Shown here in pieces: positions 7,999-17,152 of a DNA stretch of 40,567 bases (positions are counted from its first letter, which is position 1; each line of letters begins with the position of its first letter). Position numbers and translations under genes: made by a program. The stretch spans positions 1-40,567 of the forward strand of contig JAJYDB010000009.1 in assembly GCA_021777845.1 (NCBI GenBank), read 5' to 3'. The stretch is from Planctomycetota bacterium (GTDB lineage Bacteria; Planctomycetota; Planctomycetia; Isosphaerales; Isosphaeraceae). The notes under the pieces are model-generated. The model searched no databases and had not been told where the DNA came from. It worked only from the letters and a program-made list of their open reading frames with translations.

Positions 7999-9195
7999 AT
8001 GATTGAAGGCGCGCCGAAGGCGAGACTAAGCACCGCGCCGCATGATCCCTACGCCTATTGGATGAATTACTACAAACCCAACGCCGACAAGAAGAAGGAT
8101 CACAACGAATCACCCGACAAGGTCTACGAGACGGTCGCGCTCTTGAACCGCGCCCGCAAATACGCCGAGGTCCAAGCGGTGCTCACCGCCTATCTGACGC
8201 AGCGCAACGAAAACGCGCGAACGTGGATGTATGAGGCGCTCGCGATGGCGATCGACCTCAACAAGGGCCGGCCGTCCGACGTTCGGCAATCGCTCGGTTA
8301 TGCCGCCGACATGGCGCTGAAGAGCGGCGAACCAACCAGCATGGCGGGTGTTGCCGACGTCATGCTCGTGCACAAGTGGTACGACCGCGCCGGCGAGATG
8401 CTCGACGCGGCGTCCGCGAAGGTGCCGCATCGGGGCGAACCTTACCTCATGATGATGCAGCTTGCCTTGCAGACCCTCGACCCGAAGCGGATGGAGGTCG
8501 CCGTTGACGGCCTGCTCGCGCTCGGCTGGCCCGGGATGGACGATCAAGTCCGTGCGAACGTGCGCAAGCAGGTCGACACGTTGTGCAAGCGTCTTCGCGA
8601 AGCCCGCCGCGAAAAAGAGGCCGACGAACTGCTGGCGCGGGTCCTCGAATTTGAAGCGCGCGACGTTTACGTACGACTGACTTGGGGCGGCTACGCCGAT
8701 CTCGACCTGATTGTCGAGGATCCGCTGGGCGGCCGCGCGGAGTTCTTCAAGCCGCGGACCGTCTTCGGCGGTGCACTGATCAAGAATGGCAAGAGCCCTG
8801 ACTCCGAGGAGATTTACGTCTGCCCGCGCGGCTTCAGCGGCGACTACAAAATCCACGTCGCGAAGGTCCTCGAGGACGAGAAGAGACCCGTCCGCGCCGC
8901 CACTCTCGACGTCATCCTGCACGAGGGGACCGACCGCGAGGAAAAGAAAACCTACACCATTCGCCCGGGCGACTTCGCCAAACCGATCGTCGTTCACCTC
9001 TCCGACGGCCGACGCAACCAGGTCTTGCCCGCGACCGCCGCGTACTCTTTGAAAGATCAGATCGAGCTCACCACCCAGTATCTGCGACTCAACAACGTGT
9101 TGAAGGCCCGGGCCGAAAAACAGGGCGGGGCGAATCAAAGCCCGCCGAAACCCTCGAACACTCCGCCGCGAAAAGGCTTTCAAATCAAGCCTTGA
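7999..9195 (+). CDS. TPR-like protein with C-terminal beta domain; probable second half of the upstream protein
   Basis: The part from the first ATG has 398 residues. Early helical repeats (HDPYAYWMNYYKPNADKKKD, then AALLNRARKYAEVQ-like units up to about residue 215) are followed by a beta-rich domain starting VYVRLTWGGYADLDLIVEDP and ending at about residue 310. That domain resembles the DUF2135/YfaP style with an Asp-x-Asp motif. The ATG at 7999 has no ribosome binding site, and the frame is open upstream without any start codon back through the A9 run at 7812-7820. The intervening translation is Ser/Pro/Lys-rich, like a linker. I therefore infer that it is normally translated as a fusion with the 6161 gene, about 1,011 residues in all. 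Substrate and partner are unknown. Confidence 0.7.
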   Translation: MIEGAPKARLSTAPHDPYAYWMNYYKPNADKKKDHNESPDKVYETVALLNRARKYAEVQAVLTAYLTQRNENARTWMYEALAMAIDLNKGRPSDVRQSLGYAADMALKSGEPTSMAGVADVMLVHKWYDRAGEMLDAASAKVPHRGEPYLMMMQLALQTLDPKRMEVAVDGLLALGWPGMDDQVRANVRKQVDTLCKRLREARREKEADELLARVLEFEARDVYVRLTWGGYADLDLIVEDPLGGRAEFFKPRTVFGGALIKNGKSPDSEEIYVCPRGFSGDYKIHVAKVLEDEKRPVRAATLDVILHEGTDREEKKTYTIRPGDFAKPIVVHLSDGRRNQVLPATAAYSLKDQIELTTQYLRLNNVLKARAEKQGGANQSPPKPSNTPPRKGFQIKP

Positions 9196-9334
9196 TTACG
9201 ATCCGTGTCTATTCGCCTATCATGCGCAGCTATTTTGCAAACGCCCGCGACTTAATTACGACGAATCGTCCGAATAGCATGCACAATTCGTTACTGAACT
9301 CGGTTCCCCTTCACGATTGAAAGGGTGGCTGTTC

Positions 9335-10357
9335 ATGAAAACGATTGACTCTGCCGACACGAGGAAGCGACTCGCCGATTTTGTTTCGGAAAACGGCGAG
9401 TGGACCGCGTTCAACATCCACCTCGGCTCCGAAGTTTACCCGATCAATCCCGACCTCACCGATGAAAGATTGCGGCGTATTGTTCAGTTGCTGTCCGACC
9501 TGGCCCACAAACCTCTCGACCAACTTCGCTTCGCCGACCTTGCGTGCGCCGAGGGTCACTATGCCATCGAGGCCGCGATGCACGGTTGCGAGTCGGTCGG
9601 CATTGAAGGACGAGAACGGAACACCGCGAAGGCACGTTTCGCGCAGAATATACTCGGGCTCGAAAGATTAACCTTCGTCACTGACGATCTCCGCAATTTC
9701 AGCAAGGAGAATTACGGCGTCTTTGACGTCGTGCTGGCCGCCGGGATTCTCTACCACCTCGACCATCCCGATGTGTTTCAATTTCTCGAACGAATCGGAG
9801 ACGCCTGCGAAGACCTTTTGATTCTCGACACCTATATCAGCCTTGCATGCGCGACATCTTTTACTTACAAGGATCACACGTACCACGGCCGCTATTACAG
9901 AGAGCACCCCAAGAGTGCGACGAAGGAAGAACAGGAGCTTCAACTCTGGTCTTCGCTTGATAACCCGCGCAGCTTTTGGCTCACAAGGGCATCGCTCTAC
10001 AACTTCTTGCAAGAGGTCGGCTTCACGTCGGTCCTCGAAGTCCACTTGCCGTGGGTGACCGACTTCCGCGCCGATCGGATCACGCTTGTCGCGGTGAAGG
10101 GGAAACGGGCTCACGCCTTGTCCTCGCCGGTCAGCGACGCGCTTCCGATCAAGCCTTATCCGGAGTCGACGCCGACGTCGGTCCATCCCATCAACGACCG
10201 CCGGCGACGGATCGTCGATCTGGTTCGAGCGCTATTGCCTGGTCCACTTCGCCGAGCCTTGAAGGCGATATTGATCAAGACGGGGGTCGTAAAGCCTCCC
10301 TCGGTCGGCGTCAAGGCTCCTTGGACTTGGAAGGAACCTTGGAAGAAGCGCTATTGA
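9335..10357 (+). CDS. Class I SAM-dependent methyltransferase
   Basis: This 340-residue protein has a Rossmann-type methyltransferase core. Motif I is FADLACAEGHYAIEAAMHG (about residues 70-90), followed by an acidic residue in SVGIEGRERN for SAM ribose binding. Then come TFVTDDLRNF and VFDVVLAAGILYHLDHPDVF, the usual motifs II-IV. The C-terminal ~90 residues are basic and Pro-rich with no recognised fold. The ATG at 9335 follows AAAGGGTGG; an in-frame TTG at 9317 overlaps that site and is less likely. The substrate cannot be told from the sequence; a tRNA wobble-type or small-molecule methyltransferase are both possible. It stands alone between a plus-strand gene and a convergent minus-strand gene. 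Confidence 0.82.
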   Translation: MKTIDSADTRKRLADFVSENGEWTAFNIHLGSEVYPINPDLTDERLRRIVQLLSDLAHKPLDQLRFADLACAEGHYAIEAAMHGCESVGIEGRERNTAKARFAQNILGLERLTFVTDDLRNFSKENYGVFDVVLAAGILYHLDHPDVFQFLERIGDACEDLLILDTYISLACATSFTYKDHTYHGRYYREHPKSATKEEQELQLWSSLDNPRSFWLTRASLYNFLQEVGFTSVLEVHLPWVTDFRADRITLVAVKGKRAHALSSPVSDALPIKPYPESTPTSVHPINDRRRRIVDLVRALLPGPLRRALKAILIKTGVVKPPSVGVKAPWTWKEPWKKRY

Positions 10358-10399
10358 TCGGAAGGGACGTCGCCCACCGGGCCGCACGATCGGCTTCCT

Positions 10400-10425
10400 G
10401 ACGCGGGCCTTCAGACACCCGCGTC
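10400..10425. terminator. Hairpin between convergent genes
   Basis: A perfect 8-base stem (GACGCGGG at 10400-10407 with CCCGCGTC at 10418-10425) with a 10-base loop sits in the 75-base gap between the methyltransferase and the YHS protein gene. There is no T-run on either side, so it may be a weak bidirectional terminator. Confidence 0.4.
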
Positions 10426-10432
10426 GGGACGG

Positions 10433-11176
10433 CTAGTTGGAGCTTGATTTCTTCGCCTTCTCGCGCGCGGCGGCCTCGGCCAGAATCGCGGCCGGGTTCT
10501 CGTTGAACAGGTCGCGGCAGCCTGAGCAACAAACGTAATACGTCTTGCCTTGATAGCTAACCGCGATCGAACCGCGGCCCTCGGTCACGATGCAGACGGG
10601 GCCTGATTCGCCCGCCGCGAACGCAACTCCTTCGCGCGTGTAGCCAACCTCGCCGAGCCGCGCGTAGTCGTCGTCTTCGCCGGGCCGGCTTTCGTAAAGT
10701 ACGAGCAGCCGCGTGTCGTGCAGCGGAGTGAGGGTGATTCGACGAACGCCGACGCCCGCGGTCGGCGTCGTGGAGAGAATCAGCTTCCCGCCCGCCGCGG
10801 CCTTGCCGGCGAAGACACGCCTCGATTCGTCCGCGAGCGTCGCTTCGAGCACATAGGCCCCCGCCGACTTTCCGGGGACGAGCTTTGCCGACTTCAGGTA
10901 TTTGCCCTTCGCAACCTTGATTTCGAGCGCCGCGGAATCGTTGTCGAGCTTCCAGATCCACTCCGCTGATTCGGTCCACGCACCCTGCCCGACGCCGCGA
11001 CGCACCTGGCCGGTGCCGCGCCATTTGCCGACGAGCGAACCGAGCGGCTTGAGCGCGGTCTGCATCTTCTGTCGACGCGCCGCGCCCTCGGAGTCGGGCT
11101 CCGCGCCCATGCACGCCGCGACGACGAGCCACGCCGCCATCGCAAACCAGATCCTCGACGCTTGACTCCGCCTCAT
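10433..11176 (-). CDS. Secreted protein with C-terminal YHS/TRASH-type metal domain
   Basis: This 247-residue protein begins with a signal peptide (IWFAMAAWLVVAACMGAEP) whose Cys could be a lipoprotein site. The middle ~140 residues look like a beta-sandwich or lipocalin-like domain (LVGKWRGTGQVRRGVGQG) that I cannot name. The end, about 190-235, reads GPVCIVTEGRGSIAVSYQGK followed by YYVCCSGCRDLFNENPAAIL, matching the YHS/TRASH pattern of metal-binding Cys residues in heavy-metal and copper proteins. AGGAGG lies right before the ATG. A role in metal binding or sensing outside the cytoplasm is inferred from the C-terminal motif only. Confidence 0.8.
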   Translation of the reverse strand: MRRSQASRIWFAMAAWLVVAACMGAEPDSEGAARRQKMQTALKPLGSLVGKWRGTGQVRRGVGQGAWTESAEWIWKLDNDSAALEIKVAKGKYLKSAKLVPGKSAGAYVLEATLADESRRVFAGKAAAGGKLILSTTPTAGVGVRRITLTPLHDTRLLVLYESRPGEDDDYARLGEVGYTREGVAFAAGESGPVCIVTEGRGSIAVSYQGKTYYVCCSGCRDLFNENPAAILAEAAAREKAKKSSSN

Positions 11177-11330
11177 CGGAACCTCCTCGCGCGCGACCTC
11201 GGCCTGAATTCGCTCGGCCGCGCGGACTCGTCGCCCGCGGTCGACACGTTCATTTCAACCGGTCACTTCGGGAGATTCAACCCGCGCGGCGGCACGAGGT
11301 TTCGACCCGGTCCGCGGCGGCGCGGCAAGA

Positions 11331-13826
11331 TCAATGTCGGAACAAGAATTCCTTCGAGTTGATCAGCACCCAGCCAAGATCCTCGATCGCTTGGCGACGG
11401 TCGACCGTTCGCGTCAGGTGCTTGACCGCGGAGGCGAGTTCGCGGTCGTTTGGACGTCGAGCCAATGCCGCCATATAGAGCTCGCCGACGATCGCGTCAG
11501 GGGTCAGCTTACTCTTCGCGAGTCGAGCCATGCGGCCGTTCTCGTCGCGCAGCTTGCCGTTCACGGTCGCTCCGCCGATCAACTGAAGCGCCTGCGAGAG
11601 GTTCGCGTCGCTCTCGCGCTCGCATTCGCAAGCGAGTTCACGAGCCGGGCGACCGAACGTCTTGAGGAACGGGTTGTCCATCTTGCCGTCCGGGATTTGC
11701 GTGGCGTGCGAGCCCGCGGGCAGTCCGGGGAACGCGTCGCGGGACTCGGTGAAAGCGGAAATCGCATCGAGCAGAACCTCGGCAGGCAGGAGCTTCGTCG
11801 CGGCGTGCGAGCAATAAATAACGTCGTCGGCGTTCGTAGGATTCGTCCGGGCCGAAAGCTGGTAGGTCCGGCTGTTCAAGATCATCCGCACGAGCGGCTT
11901 GAGGTGGAATCCGCCGCGAGCGAACTCCGACGCCAGACCATCGATCAACTCATCGTTCGAGGGGGGGTTCGAGTCGCGGAAGTCGTCGACCGGTTCGACA
12001 ATCCCGCGGCCCATCAAGTGGAACCAGACGCGATTCACGAGACTCTTCGCGAAGAACGGATTCTCGGCGCTGGTGAGCCAGCGTGCGAGTCGTTCGCGGC
12101 GGTCGGGGGCGGCGGCGCCGTCGTCGTAAATCGGTCCGCCGAGTGCCTTCGGCGGCATCCGTCGGCCGGTGCGAGGCTGATTTACTTCGCCGCCGCCGGC
12201 ATCATAGACCACCTCCTCTTCGGGCAGGTTGCCGCGCTTTTGACGCACCCGCGCGAAGAACGCCGCGAAGCCGTAATAGTCGTCCTGAGTCCACCGCTCG
12301 AACGGGTGATTATGGCACTTCGCACATTGGATTCGCACGCCGAGGAACAACTGCGCCGTCGTTTCGACCGCGGTTTGCGGGTCGCGGCTGACGCGATAAT
12401 AATTCGCGGCGGGCTTCCCAAGCGTCGAGCCGTCGGTCGTGAGCAGGTCGCGCACAAAGGCGTCGAGCGGCTCCTCCCGCTGAATCGCGTCGTGAATCCA
12501 GCGAGTAAAGACATACGTCCCCTTCGACTCGATGAGCCGAGCGTTGGCCCGCAGAATGTCGGCGAACTTGAGCGTCCAGAAGTCGTCGAACTCGGGCCGA
12601 GCGATCAGTCGGTCGATGAGCCGCGAGCGGCGATCAAGCGCAGAATCGCTGAGAAACGCCTCGACCTCGGCGGTCGTGGGCGCGGTCCCGATCGCATCAA
12701 AATAGACGCGGCGGACAAACTCGGAGTCGGTGCACGCCTCCGAGGGAGTGATCCGCATCCGATTCAGCTTCGCGAAGACCGTGCGGTCGATCACGTTGTC
12801 GCTCGGCACGGCGATCGGGCTGAACCCGGGCACGTCGACGAGATGGGTCAAACGTACGTTCGCGACGAGGTCGAGATAGTGCGCGATCACCGCGACCTCG
12901 CCGCGGTTCTTGAACACGACGTGCCCGTCGACGTCAACCTCGGCGATTTCCGGACTCGACGAATTGTAGTAGCAAATCGGCGTGACGTCGCGCGAGGTGC
13001 CGTCCGCCATGTGGGCAATCACAACGACCTGCTGCGACCGCGCAGGAGCGTTCAAAACTCGCGCGCCGGGCAGGATCTCAAGCCGGACCGCCGCGACGGC
13101 CGCCGGGTCGTCGTGCGCGCCTTCGGCGATCCAATCGCGCAGGTACTCCAACGTCTTTGTGTGTTGATAGAGCCTCAAGCCCCCTTCGTGCGGGACGAGG
13201 CCGAGCGGCTTCGCGAGAATCATGCTCGAATCAGGATCGAGGACGCTGATTCTGCGTCCCGCGGCCTCGCGCGTCAGGACCTCGAAATCCTGGTCGGGGA
13301 GATAGCCGCGGAGACTAAGGCGGAAGCCCCCCTTGCCCGTCGGCGTCCCGTGACACGAACCCATGTTGCAGCCGGCTTGGCTGAACGCGGGAACGTCGTC
13401 GCGTCGAAAGCTCACCGGCGACGGCCGCGACATCGCCTCCACGCGCACCGTTGTCTTCGCCTCGAACCCGCTCGCGCGAGCGACGATAGTCGCCTGACCG
13501 TCCTTGACCGGCGTCACGCGCCCCTTCGCATTCACCACCGCGACGTCGGGATTCAGGCTCACCCACTCGACGAGCCGCGTCAGGTCGCGTTCGGTGCCGT
13601 TCGAGTCGTGCGCCGTCGCGATCAATTGACGAGTCGCACGGCGACCCGACAGCGTCGCGCCCGACGGCTCAACCAGGACCGACTTCGGCGTCCCGACGAG
13701 TGCGACCTCGACGCGCTTCGAGCCAACGTCGGCGGCGCGCGACGCTGCACTCGCGGCAAGGATCGCGATTCCGGCGACGACGGCGAAGGTTACACGCATC
13801 GACGATCGAGCGGCATTGAACGGCAT
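11331..13826 (-). CDS. Secreted DUF1549/DUF1553 protein with Ig-like (BIG_2) domains
   Basis: This 831-residue protein belongs to a large planctomycete family of unknown function, often linked to sulfatase or carbohydrate loci. A signal peptide covers about residues 1-33. Two bacterial Ig-like segments follow (about 40-125 and 260-325, with NPDVAVVNAKGRVTPVKDGQ and SSSPEIAEVDVDGHVVFKN). A Cys pair in GCNMGSCHGTPTGKGGFRLS (about 152-171) and CAKCHNHPFERW (501-512, CxxCH) suggest haem attachment. DUF1549 spans roughly 345-525 and DUF1553 roughly 570-790. The ATG at 13826 has GAGAAGG upstream; the next ATG at 13799 is an alternative. No DUF1501 partner gene is adjacent, unlike the common pairing. 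The family call is firm and the function is unknown. Confidence 0.93.
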   Translation of the reverse strand: MPFNAARSSMRVTFAVVAGIAILAASAASRAADVGSKRVEVALVGTPKSVLVEPSGATLSGRRATRQLIATAHDSNGTERDLTRLVEWVSLNPDVAVVNAKGRVTPVKDGQATIVARASGFEAKTTVRVEAMSRPSPVSFRRDDVPAFSQAGCNMGSCHGTPTGKGGFRLSLRGYLPDQDFEVLTREAAGRRISVLDPDSSMILAKPLGLVPHEGGLRLYQHTKTLEYLRDWIAEGAHDDPAAVAAVRLEILPGARVLNAPARSQQVVVIAHMADGTSRDVTPICYYNSSSPEIAEVDVDGHVVFKNRGEVAVIAHYLDLVANVRLTHLVDVPGFSPIAVPSDNVIDRTVFAKLNRMRITPSEACTDSEFVRRVYFDAIGTAPTTAEVEAFLSDSALDRRSRLIDRLIARPEFDDFWTLKFADILRANARLIESKGTYVFTRWIHDAIQREEPLDAFVRDLLTTDGSTLGKPAANYYRVSRDPQTAVETTAQLFLGVRIQCAKCHNHPFERWTQDDYYGFAAFFARVRQKRGNLPEEEVVYDAGGGEVNQPRTGRRMPPKALGGPIYDDGAAAPDRRERLARWLTSAENPFFAKSLVNRVWFHLMGRGIVEPVDDFRDSNPPSNDELIDGLASEFARGGFHLKPLVRMILNSRTYQLSARTNPTNADDVIYCSHAATKLLPAEVLLDAISAFTESRDAFPGLPAGSHATQIPDGKMDNPFLKTFGRPARELACECERESDANLSQALQLIGGATVNGKLRDENGRMARLAKSKLTPDAIVGELYMAALARRPNDRELASAVKHLTRTVDRRQAIEDLGWVLINSKEFLFRH

Positions 13827-14476
13827 GGCGGGACACCTTCTCAACGCGGGGGCGGGTCGGATTCGCGGGCTCGGCCCAACGGACAAAACCGTGAGGGCCT
13901 TGTCAACGCCGCGGAGGACCCGTGTCCGGGGATTGCACGGCAAGGCAGGTTCAACCCCCCAATCATACCCGACCAGCCACCGACAATTCAAGCAAAATCA
14001 AACATTTTTCGGAACCCGATCTAAGGTGTTCCGCACGGAGCGGAGGTGGTTGCGAAACAGCCTCGCCGGTTCACTTGCCGGATCGCTCCGGCAGCCTCTC
14101 CTTATAAAAGTTTGCGAGGCCGCCTTCGCCGTGTTTGGCGTGATAATCGGCGAGCAAGCGGTTGGGCTCGAGCAGGCTGGGATTTGATCGCAAGAATGTC
14201 GGACGAGCAACTCGAAGGGGAAGCAGCGGAGGACGAACGATCCGAGACGTCCCGCGAGCGTTCGCCGCCGCCCAAGAGCAGTCGTCCTGTTTACATAAAG
14301 TTCCGAGGGCGGACCTGATTTGTCAACGCATCGCAGGGCGACTACAATGCGCTTTCAGTCGGGCTCGCAATGGATTGCGCTCCCGGAAGACGGACGTCGT
14401 CGCGATCGGACTCGCAACGTCCGGATTGACGGCTCCGCGTGATGTCGGCGGCTTCCGGTTCCACGAGTTCAATTTG
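13827..14476. other. Intergenic region between divergent genes
   Basis: About 650 bases lie between the DUF1549 gene and the first TPR gene. It contains one short minus-strand protein-like stretch (listed separately) and otherwise nothing I recognise. The plus-strand frame open from 14162 is basic and low-complexity and looks like chance extension of the TPR gene. Confidence 0.5.
14071..14193 (-). CDS. Possible 40-residue small protein or 3' remnant of a gene
   Basis: The minus-strand frame ending in TGA at 14071 encodes NPSLLEPNRLLADYHAKHGE followed by GGLANFYKERLPERSGK. This looks like a genuine amphipathic protein C-terminus rather than random translation. The only start nearby is a TTG at 14193 without a ribosome binding site, and the frame further upstream is not protein-like. 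It may be the surviving end of a decayed gene or a small gene with a poor start. I do not recognise the family. Confidence 0.25.
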   Translation of the reverse strand: MRSNPSLLEPNRLLADYHAKHGEGGLANFYKERLPERSGK

Positions 14477-15685
14477 ATGCGTCTTTCGGGTCGAGAACTT
14501 CTGCTGGCCTTCGCGGCGGGCGTCCCGTTGGCCGCCGGAGGTTTCTTGATCGTCTCGGTGAACGGTACGCTTCGCGCGGACCCGGCCGAGGTCATGCGGC
14601 TTGCTCGCGAACGACGCTTCAACGAGGCCTCGGAACTCGGCAAAAGCTGCCTCGCGAATCGTCCCGAGGACGTCGGTCTGCGGTTGCTGCTCGCGCAGAT
14701 CGAACTCGATCGCGACCCACCCCGGCCTGGACGCGCCCTCGAATTGCTCGAAAACGCGCCGACTTCGCCCCGACGGTTCGCCGCGACTTGGCTCTTCCAA
14801 AGAGGTCGCGCTCGACTTCTGCTTGCTAGTCACGACCTCGCCGACGCCGACTGGAACGCCGCGCTCAAGCTCGACCCGCTCGTTCCCGAAGCCGCCTGGG
14901 CGCTGCTCGACCTCTATGATTTGCAGGGACGCAGACGCGAAGAGCGCGCCCTCGCACTCCGATGCCACGAGATCGAACCCAACTCTGCGGATCGCGTCCG
15001 ATACCTCGTGACCCTCGCCGAACGAGACAATACGCCGATCGATCCAGCTTCCTTGATTCCGATCTTCAGACCGCTGGCGGAGGCTCACCCGGAGTACGTT
15101 CCGGACGGCGTCGCGCTCGCGTCGGCTCTCGTCCGCGACGCCCATTACGACGAGGGCGTCGACCGTGCCAAGCTGGTCCTTGCGGCGAATCGCGAGTCGC
15201 CTGAAGCCTGGGACGGACTGCTAGGCGTGCTCGACGACGCGGGCCGGTTTGGAGAGCTCGCGAGCACCGTCGAAACTCTGCCGCCCTCGCTCGCGGACGA
15301 CCCTCGCTTTTACCGGCACCGCGGACGCGCCGCCCAAGAGCGCGGCGACTTCACCGCGGCGGCCCGCGCCTATGAAGCCGCCCTCGACGACGACCCGAGC
15401 GACCCGGTCGTAATCTATCGGCTCTCGCGCATACTCCGCCGCCTGGGACGCAACGTCGATGCCTCCAAACTCGAGACAATGACGAAAGACCGCCCCAAAT
15501 TGCTCGAGTCGCTGAAGTCGCTCGTCAAGGAGTCGACCCGGGCGGCCGAGTTGTCCGCGTCGCGGCGCGTCGATCTTTATAACCGCTTTGCCGAGCTTCG
15601 AGATCGCCTCGGCCGCCCGGACGAAGCCCGCGCCTGGCGACGTCTCGCCGCCGAGTCCGAACCGATGCCGAGGCCCGCTCCATGA
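14477..15685 (+). CDS. Membrane-anchored TPR protein (first of two)
   Basis: This 402-residue protein starts with a hydrophobic anchor (LLLAFAAGVPLAAGGFLIVS) at about residues 7-26. The rest is tetratricopeptide-like helical repeats, for example FNEASELGKSCLANRPEDVG, ADWNAALKLDPLVPEAAWAL and FTAAARAYEAALDDDPSDPV. Domains outside the repeats are not visible. The stop overlaps the start of the next gene in ATGA, so the two are translationally coupled. The ATG at 14477 has only a weak upstream GAG. Its role is probably protein-protein interaction at the membrane or in the periplasm; partners are unknown. Confidence 0.8.
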   Translation: MRLSGRELLLAFAAGVPLAAGGFLIVSVNGTLRADPAEVMRLARERRFNEASELGKSCLANRPEDVGLRLLLAQIELDRDPPRPGRALELLENAPTSPRRFAATWLFQRGRARLLLASHDLADADWNAALKLDPLVPEAAWALLDLYDLQGRRREERALALRCHEIEPNSADRVRYLVTLAERDNTPIDPASLIPIFRPLAEAHPEYVPDGVALASALVRDAHYDEGVDRAKLVLAANRESPEAWDGLLGVLDDAGRFGELASTVETLPPSLADDPRFYRHRGRAAQERGDFTAAARAYEAALDDDPSDPVVIYRLSRILRRLGRNVDASKLETMTKDRPKLLESLKSLVKESTRAAELSASRRVDLYNRFAELRDRLGRPDEARAWRRLAAESEPMPRPAP

Positions 15686-16980
15686 ACACCCCCGCAGTCC
15701 CCTCGACCGTCGCCGTCGAACCGACCCCCAAGTCTCCGCCCGTGCGTAAATCGCGTCCCAGGCCGCGCCCCCGCCGGGTGGTTACTCTAATCTACTGGGT
15801 TGCGGTTCTCACCCTCGTCGGCGTCAACGTATGGAGCTATCGTCGCGATGCGCGCGAAGTACCGGCGACGGCGATCATCGAGGGCTGGATCCGCCAAGGT
15901 CGTTACGAGGATGCCCACTCCGAACTCGCCGAGCGTCTGCGACGTCACCCTCACGACGTCGAGGCGATGGTGCTTGACGCCCGCGCGCTCGCCGGCAAGG
16001 GCGATTATCTCGCCTGCGCCGGCCGTCTGCACGCAACCCCCGACTGGTGGCCCGCCAAGCGAGAACTCCTGCTCCGCGAAGGCGAGGCCTACCTCGAACT
16101 CGGACTCGCCGTGAAAGCCGAGAAGGCCTGGCTTGCCGCCGTTAAGGATGACCCGCTGCATCCGCTCCCGCCAAATCTGCTCGCCGACGCCGTCATCAGC
16201 AGCATGCTCAATATTTATACGATCGAAGAGCGATACGAAGACGCCCATAAGCTGATCTGGGAGGCCTACAAACAATCCCCCGGGCCCGACCGTGCCAGGC
16301 TCCTTGAGATGCGCGTTCACGGCGAACTCGAACGACCCGCGCCCTCGGCCACCCTGCCCCGACTACGGCAATTCGTCGCTGCGGACCCCGACGACTGGGA
16401 GGCCGCGCGTGCTTTGGCTCGCGCCGAATACTCCGCGGGGAACTATGAGTTCGCGGCGATTCTACTCGCGGAACGACTGAAAGAACGTCCCGACGAACCC
16501 AGACTCTGGCACGACTGGCTCTGGCTGCTCCACCAACGCGGCGACAAAGCCGAACTCCTCGCCGCGGCCGAGTCCGCACCCGCCGCCGCTGAATCGGTCG
16601 CCGACGTCTGGAACTATCGCGGACAGGCAAGGCTCAATCGAGGCGAGTTCGACGCCGCCGGCGACGCCTTTCGACGCGCCATCGAAATCGAACCGAATAC
16701 TCCGGAATATCATTACCGACTTGCGATGCTCGCTCGACGTCTTGGCCGCACCGCGGAGGCTGCGGAACACGCCGCCATCCGGAAGCGGCTCGACGAGAAC
16801 CGCGCCAAGCTTCGCACGTCCTTTGGCGAATACGAGTCCGCTTTGCTCGACGCGCCGGGAGCTCCTAAACTGGAGAACGCCGTGCTCGACCTCGCGAACA
16901 TCTGCCGCGACCTTGGCTTCAAACGAACCGCCGCCGCCTGGTTGAGTCTCAAGCCGAACGACTTTCGAGCCGGTCGTTAG
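15682..16980 (+). CDS. Membrane-anchored TPR protein (second of two)
   Basis: This 432-residue protein has a basic N-terminal tail (KSRPRPRPRRVV), one transmembrane segment (about residues 33-53, LIYWVAVLTLVGVNVWSY), then TPR-type repeats such as GRYEDAHSELAERLRRHPHD and GEFDAAGDAFRRAIEIEPNT. Topology by the positive-inside rule puts the repeats outside the cytoplasm. It overlaps the preceding TPR gene by four bases (ATGA). The two share the same architecture and probably arose by duplication and act together. Function is not known. Confidence 0.83.
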   Translation: MNTPAVPSTVAVEPTPKSPPVRKSRPRPRPRRVVTLIYWVAVLTLVGVNVWSYRRDAREVPATAIIEGWIRQGRYEDAHSELAERLRRHPHDVEAMVLDARALAGKGDYLACAGRLHATPDWWPAKRELLLREGEAYLELGLAVKAEKAWLAAVKDDPLHPLPPNLLADAVISSMLNIYTIEERYEDAHKLIWEAYKQSPGPDRARLLEMRVHGELERPAPSATLPRLRQFVAADPDDWEAARALARAEYSAGNYEFAAILLAERLKERPDEPRLWHDWLWLLHQRGDKAELLAAAESAPAAAESVADVWNYRGQARLNRGEFDAAGDAFRRAIEIEPNTPEYHYRLAMLARRLGRTAEAAEHAAIRKRLDENRAKLRTSFGEYESALLDAPGAPKLENAVLDLANICRDLGFKRTAAAWLSLKPNDFRAGR

Positions 16981-17096
16981 CGACCCTCGACAACAGCCCT
17001 CAAGCGCGACAATCGCGCGACCTTGCGGTCCTCCGAGGCCCCGTCTCGACCCGCGATTCTCGTCGTAAGCCCAAGCCAGGTCAATGCAAACCTTGG

Positions 17097-17114
17097 TTTG
17101 GCTTCGTTTCGTCA
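17097..17114 (-). repeat. Dispersed repeat TGACGAAACGAAGCCAAA, copy 3 (inverted)
   Basis: The reverse complement of this stretch reads TGACGAAACGAAGCCAAA, identical over 17 bases to the core of copy 2 at 3691. It pairs with copy 4, 38 bases away, as an 18-base inverted repeat with two mismatches. Confidence 0.7.
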
Positions 17115-17152
17115 ACGACGCGAAAACCGACCGCCGCCCGGCGCGCGGACGC

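Noticed and set aside
11334-14024. A plus-strand open frame of 896 codons opposite the DUF1549/DUF1553 gene
   Set aside because: It is antisense to a gene with clear domains, is Arg-rich with no recognisable motif, and results from high GC with few stop codons.
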